64,000 nucleotides of DNA from CALKXV01 sp964632495 (GTDB lineage Bacteria; Pseudomonadota; Alphaproteobacteria; Rhodobacterales; Rhodobacteraceae), in NCBI GenBank assembly GCA_964632495.1, contig CAZWDS010000002.1, positions 74,709 through 138,708 on the forward strand, given 5' to 3'. A program made the position numbers and the translations under genes. Shown here piece after piece: positions 8,630-17,576 of the stretch. Each line of letters opens with the position of its first letter. Within the stretch, counting starts at the first letter, position 1. The notes below the pieces were generated by a model. The model did no database searches. It worked only from the letters and a program-made list of their open reading frames with translations, and was not told where the DNA came from.

Positions 8630-9044
8630 CGACAGCACTTTTTGAGACCCTACTGATCAAACGAAGATAACATCTGATTTCGCGTGAGAATGTGTTTCTT
8701 TTGAGATGTATGTTTGGCAAAGCCGCGACAAACGCGTTTCCATCCTTGATGGCTTTGCCTAAAATCCGAAAGCTAACGCATCATGTTGTAGGTGCGGTTC
8801 TGAAAAGCCACAAATTAAAGGATAAGACTGTGCGGCGAGGAAAACGCCCAATTTAGGGACTCAGCACTTTAAAATGCTGGATTTTGAGGCTGTTGTTCGG
8901 GCTGGCGTCGCAAAATTCGGCTGGATTCGGACTGCAATTGCCCAAATCCGCCATCACAACGCGACTGGCATCCGCCTTTCTTTTGAATGATACAAAAGCA
9001 AAGCTGCCTGTCGGCACGGAAAATTTAGAACAAAGAGACGTCTT
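8630..9044. promoter_or_regulatory. 415-base divergent intergenic region with two inverted repeats
   Basis: No gene is seen between the kinase and gabD starts. Two structures stand out. One is a pair of 9-bp arms GGCAAAGCC (8716-8724) and GGCTTTGCC (8751-8759). The other is a near-perfect 18-bp palindrome at 8862-8879 of the form CAGCA-N8-TGCTG around TTTAAA. The second looks like an operator. Reading frames here are short and lack ribosome-binding sites. Confidence 0.4.
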
Positions 9045-10490
9045 ATGAACCTGAAACGACCCGATCTTTTGATCTTTGACGCCTACCTTGCCGGCACATG
9101 GCAATCGCGTGGTGACACGATCGCAGTGACGAACCCATCCACCGGCGACACTTTGGGGCAGGTGGCGGATTGCACCGTTTCAGATGCGCAAGCGGCCATC
9201 GATGCTGCCGCCCTAGCGCAAAAAGACTGGGCGAAACGAACGGGTAAGGATCGCGCAGTTATTCTGCGTAAACTTTATGAGTTGATGGTGGCTCATGCCG
9301 ATGATCTGGCCATGATCCTGACGGCGGAAATGGGCAAACCTTTGGCCGAGGCCAAGGGCGAAATCATGTATGGTGCCAGCTTTGTCGAATGGTTCGGCGA
9401 AGAAGCCAAGCGCATCTATGGCGATACCATTCCCGGGCACCAGCCAGACAAGCGCATCATGGTCATGAAGCAACCCGTCGGCGTCGTCGGGGCCATCACG
9501 CCCTGGAATTTCCCGAACGCCATGATCGCCCGCAAAATCGGTCCGGCATTGGCCGCAGGTTGCGCAATGGTGGTGAAACCCGCCGCCGAAACGCCTTTGT
9601 CCGCGCTGGCTATGGCAAAACTGGCTGAAGAGGCGGGTGTGCCGGCCGGTGTCTTATCGATCCTGCCCTCGTCGGATGCCGAAGGCGTGGGGCAAGAGTT
9701 CTGCGCCAACCCGAAAATGCGCAAGATCAGTTTTACGGGGTCCACCAACGTGGGCCGTATTCTGATGCGCCAAAGTGCCGATCACATCAAGAAACTGTCT
9801 TTGGAACTCGGTGGCAATGCGCCTTTCATTGTCTTTGATGACGCGGATCTCGATGCGGCGGTCGCAGGCGCCATCATCTCGAAGTATCGCAACGCCGGGC
9901 AAACCTGTGTCTGTTCCAACCGTATTTTTGCGCAGTCCGGCATTTATGACGCCTTCGTCGAAAAACTGACCCAAGCCGTGGGTGACTTGGCGGTCGGAGA
10001 TGGCTTTGCGGAAGGCTCGGTCATCGGGCCGCTGATCAGCGAAGCAGCGGTGGCCAAGGTTCAGGCCCATATCGAAGATGCGACGGGCAAGGGGGCGAAG
10101 ATCACCCTTGGCGGGGATCGCCATGAAAAGGGCGGAACCTATTTTCAGCCAACGGTTCTGAGTGGTGCAACCACGGACATGTTGATCGCGCGGGAAGAAA
10201 CCTTTGGCCCCGTCGCGCCCGTCTTCAAGTTTGACACGGCGGACGAAGTGATTGCAGCGGCCAATGACACAGAATTCGGTTTAGCGTCATATGTTTACAC
10301 CCAAAACCTAACCCAAGTGTTCCAGATGATGGAAGAGCTGGAATACGGCATGGTCGGGGTAAACACGGGTCTGATCTCGACCGAGGTCGCGCCCTTTGGT
10401 GGCATGAAGGAATCCGGGCTTGGGCGCGAAGGGTCGATGTATGGGATCGAGGACTATATCGAGATGAAATACTGCTGTATTTCGATCTGA
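9045..10490 (+). CDS. gabD: NAD(P)-dependent succinate-semialdehyde dehydrogenase
   Basis: The 481-residue aldehyde dehydrogenase has the full catalytic set: the TPWNFP cofactor motif at 152-157, VVKPAAETP near 176-184, general base E254 in LELGGNAP, and nucleophile C288 in GQTCVCSNR. The length and the doubled cysteine (CVC) are typical of GabD-type succinate-semialdehyde dehydrogenases, which oxidise succinate semialdehyde to succinate at the end of 4-aminobutyrate catabolism. No GABA transaminase gene is adjacent. A glutarate-semialdehyde role is possible. Confidence 0.88.
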   Translation: MNLKRPDLLIFDAYLAGTWQSRGDTIAVTNPSTGDTLGQVADCTVSDAQAAIDAAALAQKDWAKRTGKDRAVILRKLYELMVAHADDLAMILTAEMGKPLAEAKGEIMYGASFVEWFGEEAKRIYGDTIPGHQPDKRIMVMKQPVGVVGAITPWNFPNAMIARKIGPALAAGCAMVVKPAAETPLSALAMAKLAEEAGVPAGVLSILPSSDAEGVGQEFCANPKMRKISFTGSTNVGRILMRQSADHIKKLSLELGGNAPFIVFDDADLDAAVAGAIISKYRNAGQTCVCSNRIFAQSGIYDAFVEKLTQAVGDLAVGDGFAEGSVIGPLISEAAVAKVQAHIEDATGKGAKITLGGDRHEKGGTYFQPTVLSGATTDMLIAREETFGPVAPVFKFDTADEVIAAANDTEFGLASYVYTQNLTQVFQMMEELEYGMVGVNTGLISTEVAPFGGMKESGLGREGSMYGIEDYIEMKYCCISI

Positions 10491-10509
10491 TCGGGTTCAG
10501 AGCGGCGTT

Positions 10510-11247
10510 TCACGTCGGCTTGGGCCAAATCAGACGGCCCGCGTTCGGACTGCCGTAGCAATGGGTCACGTAGTCCAAAACGTGCCTGCCGCTCCATTCA
10601 TCATCGCGGGCGGCGGCAACAAAGCGGTGTTCGAAGCTATAGTCGCCTTCAGGCAGGTCGGTGAATTCCCAAAGCACGCCGTGTTTTGCCCAACCTGACA
10701 CAGATAGCATCTTGCGACCGCGCACCATGCCCGGCGTGACCGACACGCGCGAAAACCGCTCACTTCGGTACCAGCGGGCCAATTCGATATCGTCTTCCGG
10801 GGTGTTGGTGTTGTAGTGGCCGATCTGCATGGCGGGCGGCGGACCCATTCCATAAGGCGAAGCGCGTTGTTCGGGCGAATTGATGACCTGTTCTTCGATG
10901 TACACCGCACTGCGGTAATTCTTTAGTGCAGATAGACCCTCAGCATGATCCGCCGCTAACTGATCCAAGTCGTTGTTCTGACCGAAAAACACCTCCGTCG
11001 ACAATCCGGCGGTCAGGACCACGTTCTGTGATCCGACCGGGATCGTGGGATCGGTGGTTTCAACCTTCTCGGGCGCGCCTTCGATATAGCGCTTTGATGG
11101 GGTTTTGACGGTTTCATAATGGCCTACCCATCCCACGCCCGACGCCGCGCGAACCGCTGGCAGATAGGTCTGATGCAGCCAATCCAACGTGCCCGCGCGG
11201 GTCGCGTCTTCCAGATCAAACCATTCCGCCTTGATGACTTCGCTCAT
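10510..11247 (-). CDS. Conserved-looking protein of unknown function, tandem ferredoxin-like folds
   Basis: I do not recognise this 245-residue protein. It looks like two dimeric alpha-beta-barrel (EthD/ABM-like) repeats. An N-terminal half opens with EWFDLEDATRAGTLDWLHQTYLP and leads to a GVGWVGHYE strand. A second half has DIELARWYRSERFSRVSVTPG followed by GRKMLSVSG and HGVLWEFTDL. No signal peptide is present. It converges on gabD and is divergent from the BisC-like oxidoreductase gene. Confidence 0.6.
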   Translation of the reverse strand: MSEVIKAEWFDLEDATRAGTLDWLHQTYLPAVRAASGVGWVGHYETVKTPSKRYIEGAPEKVETTDPTIPVGSQNVVLTAGLSTEVFFGQNNDLDQLAADHAEGLSALKNYRSAVYIEEQVINSPEQRASPYGMGPPPAMQIGHYNTNTPEDDIELARWYRSERFSRVSVTPGMVRGRKMLSVSGWAKHGVLWEFTDLPEGDYSFEHRFVAAARDDEWSGRHVLDYVTHCYGSPNAGRLIWPKPT

Positions 11248-11459
11248 CTTTCCACCCTTTTCATGTTTCGACCATCATGGCAGAGCGGCGCTATTGCTCC
11301 ATTCATAATTGCTGATGGGGCACATCGTGCGATCTGATGATCTGGTCGCGTGGTTGCGTTCGGCAATGATCCACTGAGGCCCCACAATCGGCGATGACAG
11401 GGGCGGGGAACTGTGTCAGGTTTTTTGCAGTTTCCCTCAAAGAGCAACGTACCCGCAGT

Positions 11460-13757
11460 ATGGACCCAAGCATCTCACTCACATCCTCCCATTGGGGGAT
11501 CGGGCTGGTCCAAACACGGGATGGGCGTGTGACGTCTGTTGATGCACATCCCAGCGACCCTGATCCGTCACCGATCAATCAGAACATGGCCGAAAGCCTA
11601 AATGGCCGCGCCCGCATTCTTCGTCCGGCTGTGCGTGAGGGCTGGCTGAACGGCACGGATGCAGAAAGGGGCCGCGACCGGTTTGTCGAAGTGTCTTGGG
11701 ACCGGGCGTTGGATTTGATCGCAGGCGAACTGACCCGGGTGAAAACCGACTATGGCAACGACGCGATTTATGCAGGGTCTTATGGTTGGGCCAGTGCCGG
11801 GCGGTTTCATCACGCCCAAAGCCAGCTAAAGCGGTTCCTAAACTGTTTCGGCGGCTTCGTCCGGTCCGAAGGCAACTACAGTTATAACGCGGCGCTTGTC
11901 GCGATGCCGCATATTATTGGCGGCAGCTACCGCCAGCATTTGATCGAGGCTACGCGGTGGAGCGTGATCGCCAAGCACAGCGACCTTGTCGTGTTGTTCG
12001 GCGGGATGCCCATGCGGAACACGCAGATTTGCGATGGTGGTCTGTCCAGGCACCGGATGGCGGACAACCTTACCGACTGTGCCAAGAACGGCGTGCGTTT
12101 CGTAAACCTTAGTCCGTTGAAGTCGGACGTTGATGGCAGTCTGAACGCAGAGTGGCTGGCTCCGCGCCCCGGGTCTGACACGGCGATCATGCTGGCTTTG
12201 GCCCATACGTTGCTGGACGAAGGCTTGCATGACGTCGCGTTTTTGAACCGCTACGCGACCGGATTTGACCGCGTCAGCGCGTATCTTCGGGGCGAAGGGG
12301 ACGGCCAGCCAAAGTCGGCAGATTGGGCGTCTGAAATCAGCGGCTTAGACGCAGACCGTTTGCGCCAATTAGCCCGAGACATGGCCAGCAGCCGTACCAT
12401 GATTGGCTGTGTCGCGGGCTTGCAGCGGGCGGATTGGGGCGAGCAACCTTTGTGGGCCTGTGTCACTCTGGCGGCGATGCTGGGCCAGATCGGACTGCCG
12501 GGCGGCGGCTATACCATTGGTTATGGCGCGAACGGGCACATCGGCAACGTGTCGCGCCCGTTTCGATCGGCGACCTTCCCGCAAGGCGACAACCCGGTAA
12601 AGGCGTTTATCCCCGTGGCGATGGTGTCGGATATGCTGTTGGCCCCGGGCGACACCTATCGCTTCGAAGGCCAGTCCATGACGTTCCCGGACATTAAGCT
12701 GGTGTGGTGGGCCGGCGGCAATCCGTTCCACCACCATCAGGATCTGAACCGCTTGCGGTCCGCCTTTCAGCGCCCCGAAACGGTGATCGTGAACGAGATC
12801 AACTGGACCGCAACCGCCCGACACGCGGACATTGTCCTGCCCGTCGCCGCCGCGACCGAGCGTGTGGATTTCGGGGCAGGCCGGACGGACAATATTCTGG
12901 TGCCGATGCGAAAGGCTGTGGAACCGCCGGGGCAGGCGCGGGTGGAATACGACATCTATGCGGACGTGGCCCAACGGCTTGGGATCGGGCGGTCTTTCAC
13001 CGAAGGGCGCAGCCAGGAAGATTGGTTGCGCCACCTCTGGGCTGTTACCCAAGCGACTGCTGCGGCTCATGCCATGCCCTTGCCGAATTGGGATGCTTTC
13101 ATCGCTGGCGACATTGTCGAACTGCCCGATCCGACCCCGGATCAGGTCTTTTTGTCCGAGTACCGCGCCGATCCTGAAGCCCACACACGCGACACGCCAA
13201 GCGGACGGATCGAGTTGTTTTCCGAGATTGTCGCCGGTTTCGATCTGCCAGACTGTCCCGGCCACGCCACATGGAACCCGCCACGCGACCAAACAGAGGG
13301 GCGCTTTCCATTGGCGTTGATTTCGGGCCAGCCGGGCACGCGGTTGCACAGCCAGTTCGACAATGGGGTGCTGAGTAAGGCAAATAAGATCAAAGGACGC
13401 GAACCCGTGTTGATCCATCCAATGGATGCAGGCGCGCGGGGGATCAAAGACGGTGACATTGTGGAAGTGTTTAATTCCCGAGGACGCTGCTTGGCTGGTG
13501 CCCGGGTGACGGATGACGTGATGCAAGGCGTGGTGTTTCTATGGACCGGGGCGTGGTACGATCCCGACTTCGACGCCTCTGATCACCGAGACCGACACGG
13601 CAATCCCAACGTCCTGACCCACGATCACCGCACGTCAGAGTTTAGCCAAAGCCCCGCGTCTCATTCCGCCCAAGTGGATGTGGCCGTGTTCGAAGGCGAT
13701 ATGCCCAAGGTCATGGCCTTTGAGCCGCCGGAGTTTGCTGTGCCAAGCGGAACTTGA
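11460..13757 (+). CDS. Molybdopterin oxidoreductase of the BisC/TorA (DMSO reductase) family
   Basis: The 765-residue protein shows the single-subunit S- and N-oxide reductase pattern: SSHWGIGLVQTRDGRV at the start, RYVEVSWDRALDLI-like residues near 75, the GSYGWASAGRFHHAQSQLKRFL molybdopterin segment with the serine expected as Mo ligand in this subfamily, and LHSQFDNG in the C-terminal dinucleotide-binding domain. No N-terminal CxxC iron-sulfur motif is seen, nor a Tat signal, so a cytoplasmic biotin- or methionine-sulfoxide reductase type is more likely than a periplasmic TorA. I start at ATG 11460; an in-frame ATG at 11394 adds 22 residues. Neither has a strong ribosome-binding site. Confidence 0.82.
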   Translation: MDPSISLTSSHWGIGLVQTRDGRVTSVDAHPSDPDPSPINQNMAESLNGRARILRPAVREGWLNGTDAERGRDRFVEVSWDRALDLIAGELTRVKTDYGNDAIYAGSYGWASAGRFHHAQSQLKRFLNCFGGFVRSEGNYSYNAALVAMPHIIGGSYRQHLIEATRWSVIAKHSDLVVLFGGMPMRNTQICDGGLSRHRMADNLTDCAKNGVRFVNLSPLKSDVDGSLNAEWLAPRPGSDTAIMLALAHTLLDEGLHDVAFLNRYATGFDRVSAYLRGEGDGQPKSADWASEISGLDADRLRQLARDMASSRTMIGCVAGLQRADWGEQPLWACVTLAAMLGQIGLPGGGYTIGYGANGHIGNVSRPFRSATFPQGDNPVKAFIPVAMVSDMLLAPGDTYRFEGQSMTFPDIKLVWWAGGNPFHHHQDLNRLRSAFQRPETVIVNEINWTATARHADIVLPVAAATERVDFGAGRTDNILVPMRKAVEPPGQARVEYDIYADVAQRLGIGRSFTEGRSQEDWLRHLWAVTQATAAAHAMPLPNWDAFIAGDIVELPDPTPDQVFLSEYRADPEAHTRDTPSGRIELFSEIVAGFDLPDCPGHATWNPPRDQTEGRFPLALISGQPGTRLHSQFDNGVLSKANKIKGREPVLIHPMDAGARGIKDGDIVEVFNSRGRCLAGARVTDDVMQGVVFLWTGAWYDPDFDASDHRDRHGNPNVLTHDHRTSEFSQSPASHSAQVDVAVFEGDMPKVMAFEPPEFAVPSGT

Positions 13758-13784
13758 GTAACGCCGCGTAGCACTTTCAAGTCC

Positions 13785-14186
13785 CTAGGACTTTTCGACT
13801 TTTTCGATGGTCCCTCCCTGTGCTTCCCAAGTGGAAAAGCCTTCGCGCAAATGGGCGGCGTCGAACCCCATGTCCTGCAAGGTTGCGACCGTGATCGCAG
13901 ACCGCCATCCGCTGGCGCAGTGGAAGACGTAAGTCTTGTCGTCCTGTCCGAAGACCGGTTTGAAGTAAGGGCTGTCCGGGTCCACCCAGAATTCGATCAT
14001 GCCACGCGGTGCATGCACGCTGCCGGGAATAAAGCCGCTGCGCTGGCGTTCGCGGATATCGCGGATGTCCACGATCACAACATCAGGGTTTTCGACCATG
14101 GCGATCAGATCGGGCGTTTCGATCTCTTTAATGCGGGCCCGCGCGGTCTCGACCATCTGCGCGGCGGTGATCTTTAGCTTTGTCAT
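13785..14186 (-). CDS. Rhodanese-domain sulfurtransferase
   Basis: The 133-residue single-domain rhodanese has VVIVDIRDIRERQRSGFIPGSVHAPRG-type N-terminal features and the active-site loop HCASGWRS with C90. Such proteins carry persulfide sulfur from donors such as thiosulfate. It converges on the BisC-like gene with 27 bases between. A link to molybdenum-enzyme sulfuration or to detoxification is possible but not shown. Confidence 0.85.
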   Translation of the reverse strand: MTKLKITAAQMVETARARIKEIETPDLIAMVENPDVVIVDIRDIRERQRSGFIPGSVHAPRGMIEFWVDPDSPYFKPVFGQDDKTYVFHCASGWRSAITVATLQDMGFDAAHLREGFSTWEAQGGTIEKVEKS

Positions 14187-14278
14187 GGCGGACCTTTGAT
14201 TGAGTGGAGCGTTACCTGGATATGCGAACCATTATTTTCCGATTTTGACAAGCCAGAGGCGCAATCACACGATCTGCG

Positions 14279-14536
14279 TCAGAAGGGCGCGGGTTTTTTT
14301 AGTGTCATTATATGCGCCCGTACGTCCAGATCCGAGCCATCGGCGTAGGCGCGGGGCAAATAGTCTTTGACCAGCCGCATGCCTGCTTCGACGGTCTTCT
14401 CGTAAGGGTTCGGGTCCACATCGGCAAAGTTCGCGCGGCCCAATCCGGCGGCTGCGCAGGCCTCGGCGATACCGGCGATGTGGCCTGCGCCAAAATGAAG
14501 GGATGTTGATGTTGGATAGGACCAGTTTGGGGTATC
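14279..14536 (-). pseudogene. Coding remnant directly downstream of the molybdenum subunit
   Basis: After the TAG stop of the molybdenum-subunit gene, the same frame stays open for about 85 codons to TGA at 14279. Third positions are strongly G/C and the peptide is protein-like (HFGAGHIAGIAEACAAAGLG, then VDPNPYEKTVEAGMRLVKDYLP). No ATG or plausible ribosome-binding site precedes it, so it looks like the C-terminal piece of a deleted gene that once belonged to this operon. I do not recognise the family. A short product from the internal Met (MRLVKDYL) cannot be excluded. Confidence 0.4.
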
Positions 14537-16648
14537 CTAGCCATAAGCCGCGTCTTTGATCGCAGACGGTGTGAAGGGCAGTCGGGTCAGGCGAAGTCCA
14601 ACGGCGTCGAAAATCGCATTTCCAATCGCACCCAGCGTCGGGCCAGGGGAAGCCTCGCCCGCCCCTAGGGCTTTTTCCTCAGGGTGATCAAGAAGAGTGA
14701 CCGCGATATCAGGGATGTTGTCAAAGCGAATGACAGGGTAGCTGTCCCAGCCCGTAGTCAGGATACCGTCACGGTCCCATTTCACTTCTTCGTACAAGGC
14801 CCAGCTGGCCGCCTGTACAAAGCCGCCCTCAAGCTGTGCAGATAGCCCTTCGGCATCGATGATCCGCCCCGCGTCCGCGACAATATGGGCGCGCTGCAGC
14901 CGGACTTCGGCGGCGTCGGTCACGTCAAGTTCCACCGCAACGGCCACACGGGTCATCTGATTTTTGTATTGGCCATAACCGATGCCCAGACCCGTTTCGT
15001 CTGCCCGGTCTGGCCATTGCGATATCTGGTCCCGCAGGGTTTGCAGCACGGCAGAGGCGCGTGGGTCTTTGAGATGAGACAAGCGAAATTCAACGGAATC
15101 AATGCCTGCGTCCCGGGCCAGATCATCCATCGAACTTTCGATCGCATAGACGTTGACCGCGGCCCCAAGGCAGCGCATGGCCGAGGTGCGATGCGGCAGA
15201 TCGGGCACGAGGTTTTTGATCAAGCGCTTTTCGCCAAAGGTGTACGCCGGGTCCAGGTTTCGGTGCATACCTGCGTGGGCACCCATGTTTGGTTTCGCAA
15301 TGGCTGGGTCGATTGGGGTCGCGCGAAAACGGTTGGCCAAAAGCTTGCCCGGCCCCGCGCGTCCCGGTCCGGCCCTTGGTCGTCCGCCGTGCGTGTCGCT
15401 GAAAACCTCGGCTGAAAAGGCGGTGATTGTGTCATCGACATTGGTGACAGCAACATCAACCGCCATGGCCGAGGCGAAAGGTTCCCACTTGTGTTCGTCT
15501 TCGCGGGTCCACTTCAACAGGATCGGTCGACCTGGCAATGCCATGGCCACAAGGGCGGCCTCAAAAGTGGCGTCGTCGGCCCCGGTGTGACCATAGCAGC
15601 CAGAACCGGGCACGTGTTCGATGAGAACATCTTCGGGATTTAATTCCAGACTGTCTGCAATGCTTTCACGAAGCACATAGATCCCCTGACTTTGGCTGTG
15701 CAAGGTCAGGGAACCGTCAGACCATTGGGCAAGGGCGGCAGAAGGCGCGAGTGACGCGTGAAGCGTGTAAGGGCGTTCATACCGGGCGGTATGGTTGGGG
15801 TTGGCCAGCGGTTCGGGGATCGGGCCTTCGATAGGGGCCGCGTTCGGAGCATGAAACCGCGCCGCTTGCGATCCGTTCAGACAGGCGAAGATATCATCTT
15901 CGGGCAGACATTCGCCCAGGTTCCATTCGCACGCAGACGCAAGCTTTTCGGCCTGATCAACGACGGGCCATTCCTGCGGCCCGGCGACGGCAAGGAAGCT
16001 GCCGTCTTCGATCAGATGCAAGCCCTTTTCGCTGAGGCGGGCGCGGGCCGCTTCAGGAATGGACGTGAGCCGTGCATTCACATGGGGCGGGCGGACGACG
16101 CGTGCGTGCCACATGCCCGGAACGTCGAGGTCATGAATGAAGGTGTATGAGCCGCGTACCATATCAGCGATCCCGCGCATTTCCGGTTGCGGCCGTGTGC
16201 CATCGGGCCGCGCGATCGGTTTAGCCTCTGGATCCACAAGGTCGTCACGGTCCAGAGCCTCCAGAATGTCCACGACAGGAACGCGATGGTTGGTGCCGGG
16301 CAGATGGAAATCGCCCGCGTCCAAGTTCCAATCTTCTGGTGCGCCCCCAAACCGAGACGCCAGGACCTTGCCAAGCTTCAGCCGGATCGTGGAAGCGGCA
16401 CTTTGCACGGCTTTGCCCGACTGTTCGATGGAATTGCTGCCCGACGTCATCCCTTCGTCCGGGGCCTCGCCGGTGCGCACCGGAGCGATATCAATCTTAT
16501 CGTAGGGCACGCCAAGTTCTTCATGGGCAATCTGGATCAAAGCGGTCGAGATGCGTTGGCCAATATCGACCTTGCCAGTATGGATCACAAGACGCCCGTC
16601 GCCCGCTGTGATCCAATCGGCAATCCGGGGATAGTTGGCAAGGCTCAT
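14537..16648 (-). CDS. Molybdopterin-binding subunit, xanthine dehydrogenase / nicotinate dehydrogenase family
   Basis: The 703-residue protein matches the large subunit of two-component molybdenum hydroxylases such as nicotinate dehydrogenase and isoquinoline oxidoreductase. Evidence is the VIHTGKVDIGQRISTALI opening, the GMTSGSNSIEQSG segment, GSGCYGHTGADDATFEAAL and the C-terminal GAGEASPGPTLGAIGNAIFDA with the conserved Glu expected at the Mo site. These enzymes hydroxylate N-heteroaromatics or aldehydes with water oxygen. The start ATG 16648 overlaps the stop of the [2Fe-2S] gene in ATGA. A Gly/Pro/Arg low-complexity patch (GGRPRAGPGRAGPGK) lies near residue 430. No FAD subunit is encoded. 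Confidence 0.85.
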   Translation of the reverse strand: MSLANYPRIADWITAGDGRLVIHTGKVDIGQRISTALIQIAHEELGVPYDKIDIAPVRTGEAPDEGMTSGSNSIEQSGKAVQSAASTIRLKLGKVLASRFGGAPEDWNLDAGDFHLPGTNHRVPVVDILEALDRDDLVDPEAKPIARPDGTRPQPEMRGIADMVRGSYTFIHDLDVPGMWHARVVRPPHVNARLTSIPEAARARLSEKGLHLIEDGSFLAVAGPQEWPVVDQAEKLASACEWNLGECLPEDDIFACLNGSQAARFHAPNAAPIEGPIPEPLANPNHTARYERPYTLHASLAPSAALAQWSDGSLTLHSQSQGIYVLRESIADSLELNPEDVLIEHVPGSGCYGHTGADDATFEAALVAMALPGRPILLKWTREDEHKWEPFASAMAVDVAVTNVDDTITAFSAEVFSDTHGGRPRAGPGRAGPGKLLANRFRATPIDPAIAKPNMGAHAGMHRNLDPAYTFGEKRLIKNLVPDLPHRTSAMRCLGAAVNVYAIESSMDDLARDAGIDSVEFRLSHLKDPRASAVLQTLRDQISQWPDRADETGLGIGYGQYKNQMTRVAVAVELDVTDAAEVRLQRAHIVADAGRIIDAEGLSAQLEGGFVQAASWALYEEVKWDRDGILTTGWDSYPVIRFDNIPDIAVTLLDHPEEKALGAGEASPGPTLGAIGNAIFDAVGLRLTRLPFTPSAIKDAAYG

Positions 16649-17100
16649 GATTTCGCGGCCTCTTCGACAGCCCGCAGCACGCGCGGATGCGATCCACACC
16701 GGCAAAGGTGCGGGGTAAGGGCGTCGGTTATCTGAGTTCGGTCTGGCTTTGGGTTGCTATCGAGAAGCGCTGTAGTGGCGACCACCAAGCCCGCGGTGCA
16801 ATAGCCGCATTGAGCGGCAGATTGAGCTTTGAACGCCGCTTGGACAAGGCGACCGGTATCGCTGGCTTCGATGCCTTCGATGGTGGTGACCGACTTGCCT
16901 TCAAAGGCTGAAACTGGCGAAACACACGACAGCACGGCAGCGCCATCCACAAGCACCGCACAAGCGCCACATTGTTCAAGGCCGCAGCCCAGCTTCGTTC
17001 CTTTCAGCTTCAACTCGTCACGCAAAACAAAGACCAGTGGCGTGTCAGGATCGCAGGTTATCTGGTGGTCATTGCCGTTTATATTGAGCGTCAGTGTCAC
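16645..17100 (-). CDS. [2Fe-2S] subunit of the molybdenum hydroxylase
   Basis: The 151-residue protein has both cluster motifs of the family. The plant-type cluster uses C39, C44, C47 and C59 (GCGLEQCGACAVLVDG). The second cluster uses C98, C101, C133 and C135 (CGYCTAG and HLCRCG). It passes electrons from the Mo site to an external acceptor. I choose the GTG at 17100 because it overlaps the OsmC stop as GTGA and places the N-terminal beta strand at residue 2. Translation upstream of it is Arg-rich and non-protein-like. Confidence 0.88.
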   Translation of the reverse strand: MTLTLNINGNDHQITCDPDTPLVFVLRDELKLKGTKLGCGLEQCGACAVLVDGAAVLSCVSPVSAFEGKSVTTIEGIEASDTGRLVQAAFKAQSAAQCGYCTAGLVVATTALLDSNPKPDRTQITDALTPHLCRCGSHPRVLRAVEEAAKS

Positions 17101-17576
17101 GTCGGAACGCGCTCCCAGCGGATTTCGACGTCGACGTCTGCGGATTTGAACAGGTTCATCACGGGGCAGCGATATTCGACGTTCTTGATCAGCCTCTGGA
17201 AGCGCTCTTCGGTTTCGTCGGTATGAACGCGGATGCGCAGCTTGACCCAGTTGAAATAGGGACGCACGCCCTGAACGCCACGGCTGCCACGCTGATCTAC
17301 TTCGCCGTCGCCTTCCATGTCGACGCCGGTGTATTTGAAACTCATCGCCTCGGCGCAACGATTGATGATGACGCCTTCGCAGCCCAGAAGGGACGAGAGG
17401 GTCATCTCAAGCGGCGTGGGACCGGTGTTGGTTCCTTTCTCGTCCGTCACGACGATATGATCGCGCACCATCATAACAGTGCGGGTCGAGCCTTCGTTGC
17501 GTGCGCTGACACGGCGGATGCCAAGGGCCTTTTTGTTGGGGTCGATGGTAGGTTCCAGCAGATCAGTGTCGGTCAT
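17097..17576 (-). CDS. OsmC/Ohr-family protein
   Basis: The 159-residue protein has the OsmC fold: a GPTPLEMTLSSLLGCEGVII helix with the first redox Cys, and the second Cys in EYRCPVMNLF. Family members reduce organic hydroperoxides, although distant members bind other ligands. The gene overlaps the LVIVD gene at its start (ATGA region at 17573-17576) and the [2Fe-2S] gene at its end, so it is translationally embedded in the hydroxylase operon. Confidence 0.83.
   Translation of the reverse strand: MTDTDLLEPTIDPNKKALGIRRVSARNEGSTRTVMMVRDHIVVTDEKGTNTGPTPLEMTLSSLLGCEGVIINRCAEAMSFKYTGVDMEGDGEVDQRGSRGVQGVRPYFNWVKLRIRVHTDETEERFQRLIKNVEYRCPVMNLFKSADVDVEIRWERVPT

Noticed and set aside
12369..13526. 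385-residue open frame opposite the BisC-like gene
   Set aside because: High-GC codon bias of the real plus-strand gene keeps the antisense frame open. No ribosome-binding site or recognisable domain is present.
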